From contig CANCPF010000006.1 in the NCBI GenBank assembly GCA_947379975.1, forward strand, positions 1 through 64,000: 64,000 nt of DNA, given 5' to 3'. Shown one piece after another: positions 7,601 to 16,376 of this stretch (the first letter of the stretch is position 1; each line of letters starts with the position of its first letter). Source of the DNA: Methylophilaceae bacterium (GTDB lineage: Bacteria > Pseudomonadota > Gammaproteobacteria > Burkholderiales > Methylophilaceae). Under the pieces are notes generated by a model. That model ran no database searches. It saw only the letters and a list, made by a program, of their open reading frames with translations, and was not told where the DNA came from. The position numbers were made by a program, and so were the translations under genes.

Positions 7601-8071
7601 TTAGAGCGTTTTAATAAAAGTTAATACTTCTGTTGCGTGGCCTTCTACTTTAACACTGCGCCACTCTTTGATTAAACTGCCATTTTTATCAATAATAAAC
7701 GTACTGCGTTCTATCCCTCGTACTTGTTTGCCGTACATGTTTTTCATTTTCATCACGCCAAACAATGCACAGGCTAATTCCTCAGTATCCGCCAATAATT
7801 CAAAGGGAAAAGTGAATTTAGCTTTGAAATTTTCGTGTGATTTTAAGCTGTCGCGTGAAACACCAAAAATTTCGGTATTATTTGCTTGAAAATCAGCATA
7901 AGTATCTCTGAATTGTATGCCTTGCGTGGTGCAACCTGGCGTTGAATCTTTTGGGTAAAAGTAAATTACTAGATTTTTACCAAGGTAATCGGACAATTGG
8001 AAAGTTTTACCACTGGTTGCGGCTAACTGGAAATCCGCAACGGCTTGATGCATCATGAGAGTGTCTGTCAT
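7601..8071 (-). CDS. bcp: Thioredoxin-dependent peroxiredoxin, Bcp/PrxQ type
   Basis: Peroxiredoxin of 156 residues that reduces hydroperoxides. The peroxidatic cysteine (C47) is in the normal DSTPGCTTQ context. The resolving cysteine that many Bcp proteins have five residues later is an isoleucine here (GCTTQGI). The only other cysteine, C101 in EELACALFGV, could take that role, as some PrxQ proteins use a later cysteine; otherwise the enzyme works as a 1-Cys form. I use the ATG at 8071; a GTG four codons upstream (8083) is also in frame and neither has a clear Shine-Dalgarno sequence. It lies between the histidine kinase and phoH. Confidence 0.82.
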   Translation of the reverse strand: MTDTLMMHQAVADFQLAATSGKTFQLSDYLGKNLVIYFYPKDSTPGCTTQGIQFRDTYADFQANNTEIFGVSRDSLKSHENFKAKFTFPFELLADTEELACALFGVMKMKNMYGKQVRGIERSTFIIDKNGSLIKEWRSVKVEGHATEVLTFIKTL

Positions 8072-8205
8072 TTTTGTATTCACATTTTTTATATTTAAGC
8101 TTGGCTCTAAAGTAATTAAGCCTTGCTCTATTGTTGATAAAAAGCCAGATTAAGGCAATAGAATATAACAATAATGTGACAATATTTATTTGCTATTAAT
8201 TTTGT

Positions 8206-9699
8206 TTATATTTCTTCCATCACTTCGGGGTCGGCTGAGTTCAATGCTTTGGGTATGGAAATGGTAATTACCGTCCCACCTTCAGCTCTTGCTTCAAATT
8301 TAAGTGTGCCACCCAATGCATCGCACACTTTAAACGCAAACGGAATGCCTAGACCAGTGCCAAACCTTTTTGTGGTGGGTGCGCTCATGGCACTTGGATC
8401 TGGAGTAAATGGCATGCCGCAACCACGATCTAATAGTTGCACTACATATACATGTTGAACCAAGTTGAGCGTAATCTCTAGGCTACCAGCCTTGTTAGAA
8501 GCATCAATGGCGTTAAGTAGTAAATTGTAGATGACTTGTTCTAGTAAATGCTGATCGGTCCATATGGTGTTATTTTTACGCCATGACGGTAGTGTGATGG
8601 CGATAGATTTTTCTTTTACTTTTTGCTGCAAAGGCGCCAATGCACCTTCAATAATTTCTTTAAAAGAGCTGCTGCTTGGTTGTGGTTTTAATGGCAACAG
8701 GTAAGCAAGTAATGCGCCTGTCCAGCGCTCCAGTCTATCAACTGAGTTGATGATGCCGCGTAAATTTTCCCGTGTCTCAGTATCATGTTCAGGGTCGTCC
8801 ATCACTTGTGCGATAGCGCGAATGCTCGCTAAAGGGTTGCGAATATTATGTGCCAGCATAGGCACTAATAAGCCTTGAGCAGCCTGCTTTTCGGTGCGCA
8901 CTAATGCTTCTTGGCTAAGGCCTAATTTATCCGCCATGTCATTAACGGCTTTTGAGACGGCGGCAAGTTCGGCAACGCCTTCTTCTGGCGCTCTGTGAGT
9001 CAGGTTGCCGGCACTAATTTCTGAGGTTGCTTTTAATACGCCATCAATCGGTTTTACGATAGCGCGCTTGAGAAATACCCGAGAGAACATGAGTAACAGC
9101 ACCGCTAAAATTAGCGGGATTACCATTAGGATAGTTGATGTGCGTTTGGTGTCTATGAGCTGCTTATCTAACTCAGCTTGCTTTTGGTTTAACAAGCTTT
9201 CGGTATGCGCAAGAATATCTTCATAACGCTTAAATAGACCGGTTTCCAAGCCTGAATTTAATGAGCGCTTGATGGCGTTTTTGGTTGCATCATTGCTGAT
9301 GCCTTTATTTTGGTCAAATAAGGTGGAAGTCTCAGCTACAAACTCTTTATAGCTGGCATGCAGGTCGTTAATTGCCGTCATTTCTGCCTGACCAACAGTG
9401 ATTTTTTTTAGTTGTACAAAGTGTTTTTCTACCGAAATCGTAAAGTTATTATATTCAGCATGCGCGCCCAAGTCATCCAGAAAGTAGGCGTCAAATAATT
9501 CTTTCATTTGCCGATATAAGTCACCGCGCGTTTGTTGTACTTCGGTAACTAAGGAGTTGATGCGATTGGATTCTTGACTAGATTTTTCCCACATGTGTAT
9601 GCCGATTGCACCAGCCGCCGCGGCCAGAATAATCAGCAATATAAAGGCTAACTCATGAATGAGTAGTAAGTCTTTGAGAGATTTATTTTTCTTGATCAT
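8206..9699 (-). CDS. Membrane sensor histidine kinase
   Basis: Protein of 497 residues. A transmembrane helix near 13-32, a periplasmic helical sensor region (about 33-188), a second transmembrane helix (about 190-210) and a HAMP domain (to about 260) lead to a kinase core. The phospho-acceptor His is in LAHNIRNPLAS near 282. The ATP-binding domain has NLLLNAIDAS near 391, then DRGCGM and FGTGLGIPFA. It is a complete, probably active kinase. No response regulator gene is next to it, so it is an orphan here. It follows tonB by 38 bases and is likely in the same transcript. The signal sensed cannot be read from the sequence. Confidence 0.8.
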   Translation of the reverse strand: MIKKNKSLKDLLLIHELAFILLIILAAAAGAIGIHMWEKSSQESNRINSLVTEVQQTRGDLYRQMKELFDAYFLDDLGAHAEYNNFTISVEKHFVQLKKITVGQAEMTAINDLHASYKEFVAETSTLFDQNKGISNDATKNAIKRSLNSGLETGLFKRYEDILAHTESLLNQKQAELDKQLIDTKRTSTILMVIPLILAVLLLMFSRVFLKRAIVKPIDGVLKATSEISAGNLTHRAPEEGVAELAAVSKAVNDMADKLGLSQEALVRTEKQAAQGLLVPMLAHNIRNPLASIRAIAQVMDDPEHDTETRENLRGIINSVDRLERWTGALLAYLLPLKPQPSSSSFKEIIEGALAPLQQKVKEKSIAITLPSWRKNNTIWTDQHLLEQVIYNLLLNAIDASNKAGSLEITLNLVQHVYVVQLLDRGCGMPFTPDPSAMSAPTTKRFGTGLGIPFAFKVCDALGGTLKFEARAEGGTVITISIPKALNSADPEVMEEI

Positions 9700-9737
9700 A
9701 AGGCGTTAGTGAATGGCTACCTGATCCAGCTTACACA

Positions 9738-10535
9738 TTACTGCTCTTCAAGCTTAAATGGAATAGGCACCTTAATGCTAAAACTGTTGCCACGTAGGGT
9801 TTCAGGTGGCAAAGGAAAGGGCGCAGCTTTTTCGACCATATCTAAAGCTTGCCTATCCAGCACATCGTGGCCGCTGGACTGTATGATTTTTTTCGATTTA
9901 AGTTTGCCGTTACCATCTAACTGCAACTCAACAATAACCTCACCCTGCCAACCGCGCATCTGTGCAAGTTTTGGATATTGTTTATGTTTTCCTATAGCGC
10001 CCCACAGTGTGTTGCCATAACGGCCTCTGGCGTCGTCTAACTCGGCTTGGTTAGGCGCTGCTGGCGGTGGCGGGGCAGGGCTAGCAACTGGCACTGGCGG
10101 TATAGGTGAAGGCGTTTCTGGCTTAGCTGTGACAGCAATCACTTCAGTTTGTGGTGCTACATTAGTCGGTGGTGGTTGATATGGCGTAGCTTCATTTTTG
10201 ACTACCGTTGGTGTTTTTAGCGGTTTAGGCTCAGGTTTAGTCTGCAGCTTTGGTTCAATCGTCTTAGGCTTAGCTTGAATCGGTTCTGGCAAAGCTTCCG
10301 CTTGAGCTTCAGGTTTTTTCAAAAACTCAATTTCTAGAATGTCTGGTTTTTTAATCGGATCTAGGTGGATATTTGGAATAACTACTGCCAACAAGCCATG
10401 CAATAACATTGAGCCAATAATGGCCCATATAAGTTTATTTTCACCCAATTTGTAATGACTGGTTGTGGCGTTGTTAACAGCGAGGTTCAAAGACAAAAAA
10501 AGCCTAGATTGATTAGAAAAATTTAGTTGTAGCAT
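9738..10535 (-). CDS. tonB: TonB-family energy transducer
   Basis: Protein of about 265 residues with an N-terminal membrane anchor (IIGSMLLHGLLAVVIP, near residues 40-55), a long Pro/Lys/Glu-rich periplasmic spacer and a C-terminal TonB domain (GRYGNTLWGAI, then GWQGEVIVELQLDGNG and SFSIKVPIPF). TonB couples the proton motive force to outer-membrane receptors for metals, siderophores and the like. No exbB/exbD or receptor gene is adjacent. I use the ATG at 10535; the frame opens three codons earlier at a TTG. It lies 140 bases after moeA and before the histidine kinase. A link to metal uptake for XoxF or Fds is only speculation. Confidence 0.8.
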   Translation of the reverse strand: MLQLNFSNQSRLFLSLNLAVNNATTSHYKLGENKLIWAIIGSMLLHGLLAVVIPNIHLDPIKKPDILEIEFLKKPEAQAEALPEPIQAKPKTIEPKLQTKPEPKPLKTPTVVKNEATPYQPPPTNVAPQTEVIAVTAKPETPSPIPPVPVASPAPPPPAAPNQAELDDARGRYGNTLWGAIGKHKQYPKLAQMRGWQGEVIVELQLDGNGKLKSKKIIQSSGHDVLDRQALDMVEKAAPFPLPPETLRGNSFSIKVPIPFKLEEQ

Positions 10536-10675
10536 TAACAACAACTAAAAATTATACAACAAGCTTACCTGATATTGGTCGACCAATTGCAATTGGCTGG
10601 ATTTAACCAAAGTTAGGCTGGCGTTTAGGCAATGTATTTAAGAAAAATTAATCAAGCAAAGCGTCAATGCTAGCT

Positions 10676-11974
10676 TTAAATAATGCCATCTAAAACTTGC
10701 ACATTTACCAAACTGCCGGGCTCAAGATCACCCACATTTTCATCTAAAACAATAAAGCAATTAGCCAGTGACATTGAGCTTAAGATTGCCGATCCTTGTG
10801 AGCCGGTAGGCTTAACCTTCCAAATCCCATCACTATCGGCAAATAATATACCGCGTTGGAATTCAGTGCGCCCAGTCATTTTTTTGATTTTTTCAGTACA
10901 TTCAACCTTGAAACTTGGTAATGGCGCTGCATTGGCTTGACCCATTAATATCAGCATCGCCTCGCGTACAAATTGATAAAACGTGACCATTACAGCCACC
11001 GGATTACCCGGCAAGCCAAAGTAATGTGCTGCATTAGCATCATTGCCTTGTATCTTTCCATAGGCCAATGGGCGGCCAGGCTTCATGGCTATTTTCCAAA
11101 ATACTACTTGGCCGTGTTTGGCTAATAGCAGCTTCATATAATCCGCTTCACCTACTGAAACACCGCCACTAGAGATCACAACATCTGCTTGACTGGCTGC
11201 AGCGAGCAAGGTCTTTTCAAGTAAAATTGGGTCATCTGCGATTGCGCCGAAGTCAATAATTTCAACGCCCATGCGGCTTAACATACCAAAAAGCGTATAA
11301 CGATTACTGTCGTAGACTTGGCCGATTTTAAGTACATCACCCACGCCGGCCAGCTCATCACCAGTGGAAAAAAACGCCACTTTAAGTTTACGGTAGACGC
11401 CAACTTCAGCGATGCCAAGCGAAGCAATTAAGCCTAAGTCGGCTGCTCGCATGCAATGTCCGGCGGCTAAAACCGTTTGGCCTTGCTGTAAATCTTCTCC
11501 AGCATAGCGTACATTCATGCCGTGTTTTGGCGTTTCAGTGAAAGTGATGCAGCCATCTGCAACAGTGACGCGCTCTTGCAAAATGACGCTGTCTGCACCA
11601 TCAGGCATCATGCCGCCTGTCATGATGCGCGCGCACTCACCGCTTTTTAGTGCAATGTTCGATGACTTTCCTGCAAAAATGGTTGTAATGACCTTTAACT
11701 TTGTTGATCCATCCATACGAATGTCGCACGCATTGTAGGCGTAACCATCCATCGCTGAATTGTCGTAATTCGGCACGTTGGCTGGCGATAATATATTCGC
11801 TGCTAGTACTCGGCCAAGACTGTCGCGTAGCGCTAACATTTCAGTTTGCTGTACTGGACTTAAATATTGTTTAATAAATTGCCGCGCTTTGTTGACCGAC
11901 ATAGAATTTGGATCATAGTCGTCCATGTCGGCAGGCGCTAAAGCTGGTATTGTTTGTGCTGTTTGTTGGCTCAT
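10676..11974 (-). CDS. moeA: Molybdopterin molybdenumtransferase MoeA
   Basis: Enzyme of 432 residues that inserts molybdate into adenylylated molybdopterin. Typical motifs are PNYDNSAMDGYA in the N-terminal third, MTGGMMPDGADSV, the nucleotide-binding SSGGVSVGEADYMK, and GLPGNPVAVMVTF. Its ATG overlaps the mobB stop by four bases, so the two are translationally coupled. It is the fourth gene of a Mo-cofactor set that faces the formate dehydrogenase operon and supplies its cofactor. Confidence 0.93.
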   Translation of the reverse strand: MSQQTAQTIPALAPADMDDYDPNSMSVNKARQFIKQYLSPVQQTEMLALRDSLGRVLAANILSPANVPNYDNSAMDGYAYNACDIRMDGSTKLKVITTIFAGKSSNIALKSGECARIMTGGMMPDGADSVILQERVTVADGCITFTETPKHGMNVRYAGEDLQQGQTVLAAGHCMRAADLGLIASLGIAEVGVYRKLKVAFFSTGDELAGVGDVLKIGQVYDSNRYTLFGMLSRMGVEIIDFGAIADDPILLEKTLLAAASQADVVISSGGVSVGEADYMKLLLAKHGQVVFWKIAMKPGRPLAYGKIQGNDANAAHYFGLPGNPVAVMVTFYQFVREAMLILMGQANAAPLPSFKVECTEKIKKMTGRTEFQRGILFADSDGIWKVKPTGSQGSAILSSMSLANCFIVLDENVGDLEPGSLVNVQVLDGII

Positions 11975-12510
11975 GACTTGTTCATTTCTTGCATAATAAA
12001 ATCGGCAATTTGACTGATGTTGTTTAAGTCTAATACTGGCGTTGTGACGCTTATATTGTCTGGTAGTGGTGCATCGCTAGCTACTGCAATAATGTCGGGG
12101 TCTAAAAGTGCTAATAATTCAATATTTAAGCTAGGTCTATAAACTTCAATTTTACGTATAGGCTCAGATTTAAAACCCTCGACCAATATTAAGTCTGCAT
12201 AATCAGGGTTAATTTGTTGAATCAATGCATCTAAATTGGCTTCATCATCGGCATCGGCTAGCTCAGTCATTAAAGCCCAGCGCTTACTCGAGGCGATTAA
12301 TGTTTGTACCGCGCCCGCCTGACGAATTTTAAAACTATCTTTACCTGGATGGTCAATATCAAACTTGTGATGGGCATGCTTGATGACGGAAACTCTGATA
12401 TTGCGTAATCGGAGTTCAGGGATTAATTGCGTCACCAAGGTGGTTTTGCCTGCATTGCTACCAGCTGCGCAAATGCCTAATACAGGTAGGGATTTTAAAT
12501 GTTTAATCAT
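11971..12510 (-). CDS. mobB: MobB, molybdopterin-guanine dinucleotide biosynthesis adaptor
   Basis: GTP-binding protein of 179 residues with a P-loop (GICAAGSNAGKTTL, about residues 13-26) and the DLILVEGFKSEP motif of the MobB family. MobB assists MobA in converting molybdopterin to the guanine dinucleotide form. It starts five bases after mobA and overlaps moeA. Confidence 0.9.
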   Translation of the reverse strand: MIKHLKSLPVLGICAAGSNAGKTTLVTQLIPELRLRNIRVSVIKHAHHKFDIDHPGKDSFKIRQAGAVQTLIASSKRWALMTELADADDEANLDALIQQINPDYADLILVEGFKSEPIRKIEVYRPSLNIELLALLDPDIIAVASDAPLPDNISVTTPVLDLNNISQIADFIMQEMNKS

Positions 12511-12515
12511 ATGAA

Positions 12516-13127
12516 TTATTTGACTGCTGGTTTTAAATCGAGTTCTAATACGTTGATATCTTCAGACGTATTAAGGTTGATAAAGGCATCATTGCCACTT
12601 TCATCAACACAATCACTAAAGTCGACTTCGATATAATTTTGCTCTTTTTGCCAGACACTTACTTTACGCCCACCATTATTTAAGTAAAGCTCTAAACTCT
12701 TTAGCAGATTTTTTTTACATAAACAGAAAACTGGGTGTGTGTCGCCATTGCTGCTTGCTACGGCAATATTCGCTTCATTTTCAATTAAACCAGCCATTAA
12801 ACGTGCGGTTAAATCTAACGGTAATAACGGCGAGTCGCAAGGCACTGAGAGTACGAATTCATGCTTGGCGTACTTTAATCCAAGGAAAATCCCAGCTAAA
12901 GGCCCTAAAAAACCGCTGATTTCATCTTCTATTACGGGATAATCCAAAGCTTGATATTGGCTAATTTCGCGGTTGGCATTGATGATAATTTCATCGACTT
13001 GTGGTCTTAGGCGCTGAATGACATGCTGAATAAGCGGTTTATTTTGCAGCTGAACTAAACCTTTATCTGCACCACCCATACGAGTTGCTCGACCACCAGC
13101 AAGAATGATACTTGAAATTTTTATCAT
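12516..13127 (-). CDS. mobA: MobA, molybdenum cofactor guanylyltransferase
   Basis: Nucleotidyltransferase of 203 residues that attaches GMP to Mo-molybdopterin to form MGD. The N-terminal LAGGRATRMGGADKGLV is the diagnostic GTP-binding loop, and VPCDSPLLP carries the metal-binding Asp. It lies 17 bases after moaA and five before mobB, in the same transcript. FdsA uses bis-MGD, which explains the location opposite the fds operon. Confidence 0.92.
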   Translation of the reverse strand: MIKISSIILAGGRATRMGGADKGLVQLQNKPLIQHVIQRLRPQVDEIIINANREISQYQALDYPVIEDEISGFLGPLAGIFLGLKYAKHEFVLSVPCDSPLLPLDLTARLMAGLIENEANIAVASSNGDTHPVFCLCKKNLLKSLELYLNNGGRKVSVWQKEQNYIEVDFSDCVDESGNDAFINLNTSEDINVLELDLKPAVK

Positions 13128-13144
13128 TAATAGAATGAAAAACG

Positions 13145-14194
13145 CTAACCGCCGGTATGCGACATGAATCGAATCACGGCAGGTTGGGCACGTTTTAAAT
13201 CAAAATCGTGGCCTTTAGGTTTAATCGCCATGCTAGCTAAAATAGCATCAATCAGTGGCTGGTCATTCTCGGGATGGTTTCTTAATAAGGGCATCAAATC
13301 GACTTTATCTTCTTGTCCCAAGCATAAATATAGTTCGCCTTTACAGGTAATACGCACTCGGTTACAGCTTTCGCAAAAGTTATGGCTGTGTGGTGAAATA
13401 AAGCCAATTTTAGTGTTGGTCTTTCCTTCTTGATTGGCCACGCGCCAGTAGCGCGCTGGGCCACCTGTCGTTTCAGTGCTGGCGATAAGCGGGTACTTAC
13501 TCTGTAGTGTTTTCAGGGCGTCAGCATTGCTATAAAAGGTCGATGCTCTAGTGTGGTCGACCTCGCCCAAGGGCATTTCTTCTATGAATGAGATGTCAAT
13601 CGCTTGTGCAATGGCAAAATCCACTAACGAAAGTATTTCGTCATCGTTCACACCACGCATGATGACTGTGTTTAATTTGATGCTTTCAAAGCCCGCAAGC
13701 TTTGCGGCCTGTATGCCGCGCAGTACTTTATCTAATTCGCCAGTGCGGGTAATTTTTTTAAATCGAGTGGCATTTAGGCTGTCGACACTAATGTTGATAC
13801 GTTTTACGCCAGCATTTTTTAAATCTTGGGCTTGTTTCTCTAATTGGCTACCGTTGGTAGTAAGCACTAACTCTTTGAGCTCATCCAGTTTGCCTATAGT
13901 TTCAAATAGCCATAAAGCATTTTTACGCACCAAAGGTTCGCCGCCAGTAATGCGTACTTTACTTACACCCAATGAGACGAAAACTTTCACTAAGCGCGCA
14001 CACTCTTCTAGGCTCAATACCTCGTTACGTGGCAAAAATGTCATTTCTTCAGCCATACAATAGACACAGCGAAAGTCGCAGCGGTCTGTAATTGACAGGC
14101 GAATGTAATCAACGGCACGACCAAACTGGTCTATTAGTGTTGGATTGGCTTTGGCTGGTAGTTTAAGTTTGTTCGATGGCACTTTATTAATCAT
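13145..14194 (-). CDS. moaA: GTP 3',8-cyclase MoaA
   Basis: Radical-SAM enzyme of 349 residues for the first step of molybdopterin synthesis. It has the N-terminal CxxxCxxC cluster (DRCDFRCVYCMAE), the RITGGEPLVR motif and a second C-terminal cluster (FCESCNRVRITC, with a later LCLGQ). The protein ends in Gly-Gly, which is required for activity in the family. It is the first gene of the Mo-cofactor unit, divergent from fdsG across 87 bases. The next step enzymes (MoaC, MoaD, MoaE) are not in the window. Confidence 0.93.
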   Translation of the reverse strand: MINKVPSNKLKLPAKANPTLIDQFGRAVDYIRLSITDRCDFRCVYCMAEEMTFLPRNEVLSLEECARLVKVFVSLGVSKVRITGGEPLVRKNALWLFETIGKLDELKELVLTTNGSQLEKQAQDLKNAGVKRINISVDSLNATRFKKITRTGELDKVLRGIQAAKLAGFESIKLNTVIMRGVNDDEILSLVDFAIAQAIDISFIEEMPLGEVDHTRASTFYSNADALKTLQSKYPLIASTETTGGPARYWRVANQEGKTNTKIGFISPHSHNFCESCNRVRITCKGELYLCLGQEDKVDLMPLLRNHPENDQPLIDAILASMAIKPKGHDFDLKRAQPAVIRFMSHTGG

Positions 14195-14281
14195 GATTTG
14201 TCGTATTTGCTAACCCGTTTAAGCAGTGTAATATACTAATATGTATAGCAATATAATGTTAGTAGTTTTGGAGGAATTAGT

Positions 14282-14743
14282 TTGCAAGCTTTACAAACAC
14301 AAATAGATGCATTGATCGTTAAGCATCAAAACATGCCTGGGGCGTTGTTGCCATTGTTGCATGCTATTCAAGATAACATTGGTTATGTGCCAGAATCTTC
14401 CTACACTCATATTGCAAAAGCTTTAAGTCTTTCAGTCGCTGAGGTACATGGTGTGGTGTCTTTTTACCACCATTTCCGCACGCACAAGCCAGGTAGCCAT
14501 ATATTGCAAATCTGCCGTGCTGAATCTTGCCAGTCTATGGGTTCTGAAGCTTTAGAGGCGCATGCTAAAAAATGTTTAAATGTTGATTATCACCAAACAA
14601 CAGCCGATGATGCGATCACTTTATTGCCTGTGTATTGCCTAGGTAATTGTGCGCTTTCACCTGCAGTAATGTTAGATGATGAAGTTTATGGCCGCGTGTC
14701 TGCCGCAGATTTAGATAGTTTAATTGCAGAGGCGAAGGTGTAA
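14282..14743 (+). CDS. fdsG: NAD-dependent formate dehydrogenase gamma subunit FdsG
   Basis: NuoE-like [2Fe-2S] subunit of 153 residues. The four ligands are in CRAESC (near residues 78 and 83) and CLGNC (near 119 and 123). It passes electrons within the soluble formate dehydrogenase that oxidises formate to CO2 with NAD+. The start is an uncommon TTG at 14282, set by a strong GGAGG at 14270-14274 seven bases before it. It opens the fdsGBACD operon and is followed after two bases by fdsB. A TATAAT at 14252-14257 may be part of the promoter, but I find no matching -35. Confidence 0.9.
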   Translation: MQALQTQIDALIVKHQNMPGALLPLLHAIQDNIGYVPESSYTHIAKALSLSVAEVHGVVSFYHHFRTHKPGSHILQICRAESCQSMGSEALEAHAKKCLNVDYHQTTADDAITLLPVYCLGNCALSPAVMLDDEVYGRVSAADLDSLIAEAKV

Positions 14744-14745
14744 TC

Positions 14746-16302
14746 ATGACCATTAAAGTATATATTCCTCGTGATTCAAGCGCGCTGTCGATGGGTGCTG
14801 AAAAGGTCGCGGCGGCCATTGCCTTAGAAGCAAAAAAACGTGGCTTAGACATTCAAATTATTCGTAATGGTTCGCGTGGTCTTTATTGGCTGGAAACCAT
14901 GGTGGAAGTCGCAACTGAAAAAGGTCGCGTAGCTTATGGCCCGGTTAAAGTAAAAGATGTCGCCTCATTATTTGATGCGGATTTCTTAAATGCTAATGAT
15001 GCAAACGTAAAGCCTCATTCATTAAGTCTAGGTTTAACTGATGAAATCGCTTGGCTGAAAAAACAGCAACGTTTAACGTTTGCCCGCGTCGGTATTACAG
15101 ACCCTATTTCATTAACAGATTACCTTGCGCATGATGGTTATAAAGGCCTGAGAAATGCACTGCAATTATCCGCTGCCGATATTGTAAAAACCGTCACAGA
15201 TTCTGGTTTGCGTGGCCGTGGTGGTGCAGCATTCCCGACTGGTATTAAGTGGAAAACAGTATTAGGTTGTGAAGCTACACAAAAATATATTGTTTGTAAT
15301 GCCGACGAAGGCGACTCGGGTACATTTTCAGACCGCATGATTATGGAGAATGATCCATTTGTGCTGATTGAAGGCATGACAATTGCGGGTATTGCCGTTG
15401 GCGCTACGCAAGGTTATATTTATTTACGTTCAGAATATCCGCATGCGTTAGTGGCACTAAATGCGGCTATTGCTTCAGCAACAGAAGCCGGTTATTTAGG
15501 CAACAATGTTTTAGCTAGCGGCAAAGCCTTTCATTTAGAAGTGCGTCGAGCAGCCGGTGCTTATGTGTGTGGTGAAGAAACTTCCTTGCTAGAAAGCTTG
15601 GAAGGCAAGCGTGGTGTGGTGCGTTTTAAACCGCCATTGCCAGCAATAGAAGGTTTGTTTGGTAAACCGACCGTGGTCAATAATGTGATTTCACTCGCCA
15701 CAGTGCCGATTATTTTAGATAAAGGTGCGCAGTATTATGCTGATTACGGTATGGGCCGCTCACGCGGTACTTTGCCGATTCAATTGGCGGGTAATCTTAA
15801 ACATGGTGGCCTAGTAGAGCTGGCGTTCGGTATTACTTTACGTGAGTTACTTTATGAGTATGGCGGCGGTTCTGCGACAGGCAAACCAATCCGTGCGGTG
15901 CAAGTCGGCGGACCTTTAGGCGCATTTTTGCCAGAAAGCCAATTTGACACGCCATTAGATTACGAAGAGTTTACTAAGATTTGGGCGGTATTGGGTCATG
16001 GTGGAATTGTCGCTTTTGATGATACGGTCGATATGGCCAAAATGGCACGCTATGCTTTTGAATTCTGTGCGATTGAGTCTTGTGGAAAATGTACGCCATG
16101 CCGCATCGGTTCTACACGTGGCGTTGAGGTGATTGATAAAATAATAGCGGGTAAAGATACTGTTAAAAATATCAAACTGGTACGGGATTTAAGCGACACT
16201 ATGCTGAATGGTTCCTTATGCGCATTGGGCGGCATGACGCCTTACCCAGTATTGAGTGCGATGAATCATTTTCCTGAAGACTTTGGCATTTCAAAGTCTT
16301 AA
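14746..16302 (+). CDS. fdsB: NAD-dependent formate dehydrogenase beta subunit FdsB
   Basis: NuoF-like diaphorase subunit of 518 residues. A thioredoxin-like N-terminal region is followed by the NADH/FMN-binding motif LRGRGGAAFPTGIKW near residue 157, CGEETSLLESLEG near 275, and the 4Fe-4S ligands SCGKCTPCRIGSTRG near 446-452 with a fourth Cys near 492 (LCALGG). It receives electrons from FdsA and reduces NAD+. AAGGTG lies just before the ATG. A gap of 74 bases to fdsA contains a small hairpin (16336-16360), which might affect transcript processing. Confidence 0.94.
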   Translation: MTIKVYIPRDSSALSMGAEKVAAAIALEAKKRGLDIQIIRNGSRGLYWLETMVEVATEKGRVAYGPVKVKDVASLFDADFLNANDANVKPHSLSLGLTDEIAWLKKQQRLTFARVGITDPISLTDYLAHDGYKGLRNALQLSAADIVKTVTDSGLRGRGGAAFPTGIKWKTVLGCEATQKYIVCNADEGDSGTFSDRMIMENDPFVLIEGMTIAGIAVGATQGYIYLRSEYPHALVALNAAIASATEAGYLGNNVLASGKAFHLEVRRAAGAYVCGEETSLLESLEGKRGVVRFKPPLPAIEGLFGKPTVVNNVISLATVPIILDKGAQYYADYGMGRSRGTLPIQLAGNLKHGGLVELAFGITLRELLYEYGGGSATGKPIRAVQVGGPLGAFLPESQFDTPLDYEEFTKIWAVLGHGGIVAFDDTVDMAKMARYAFEFCAIESCGKCTPCRIGSTRGVEVIDKIIAGKDTVKNIKLVRDLSDTMLNGSLCALGGMTPYPVLSAMNHFPEDFGISKS

Positions 16303-16376
16303 ATAAATATTTAAATTTACAGAACGCAAAAAGCTACGGTCTTAATTTAAGTTAGGCCGTAAGCAGGAGATTCAAG

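Noticed and set aside
13551..14063. Long open frame opposite moaA
   Set aside because: It is the antisense shadow of moaA, whose radical-SAM motifs are complete on the other strand.
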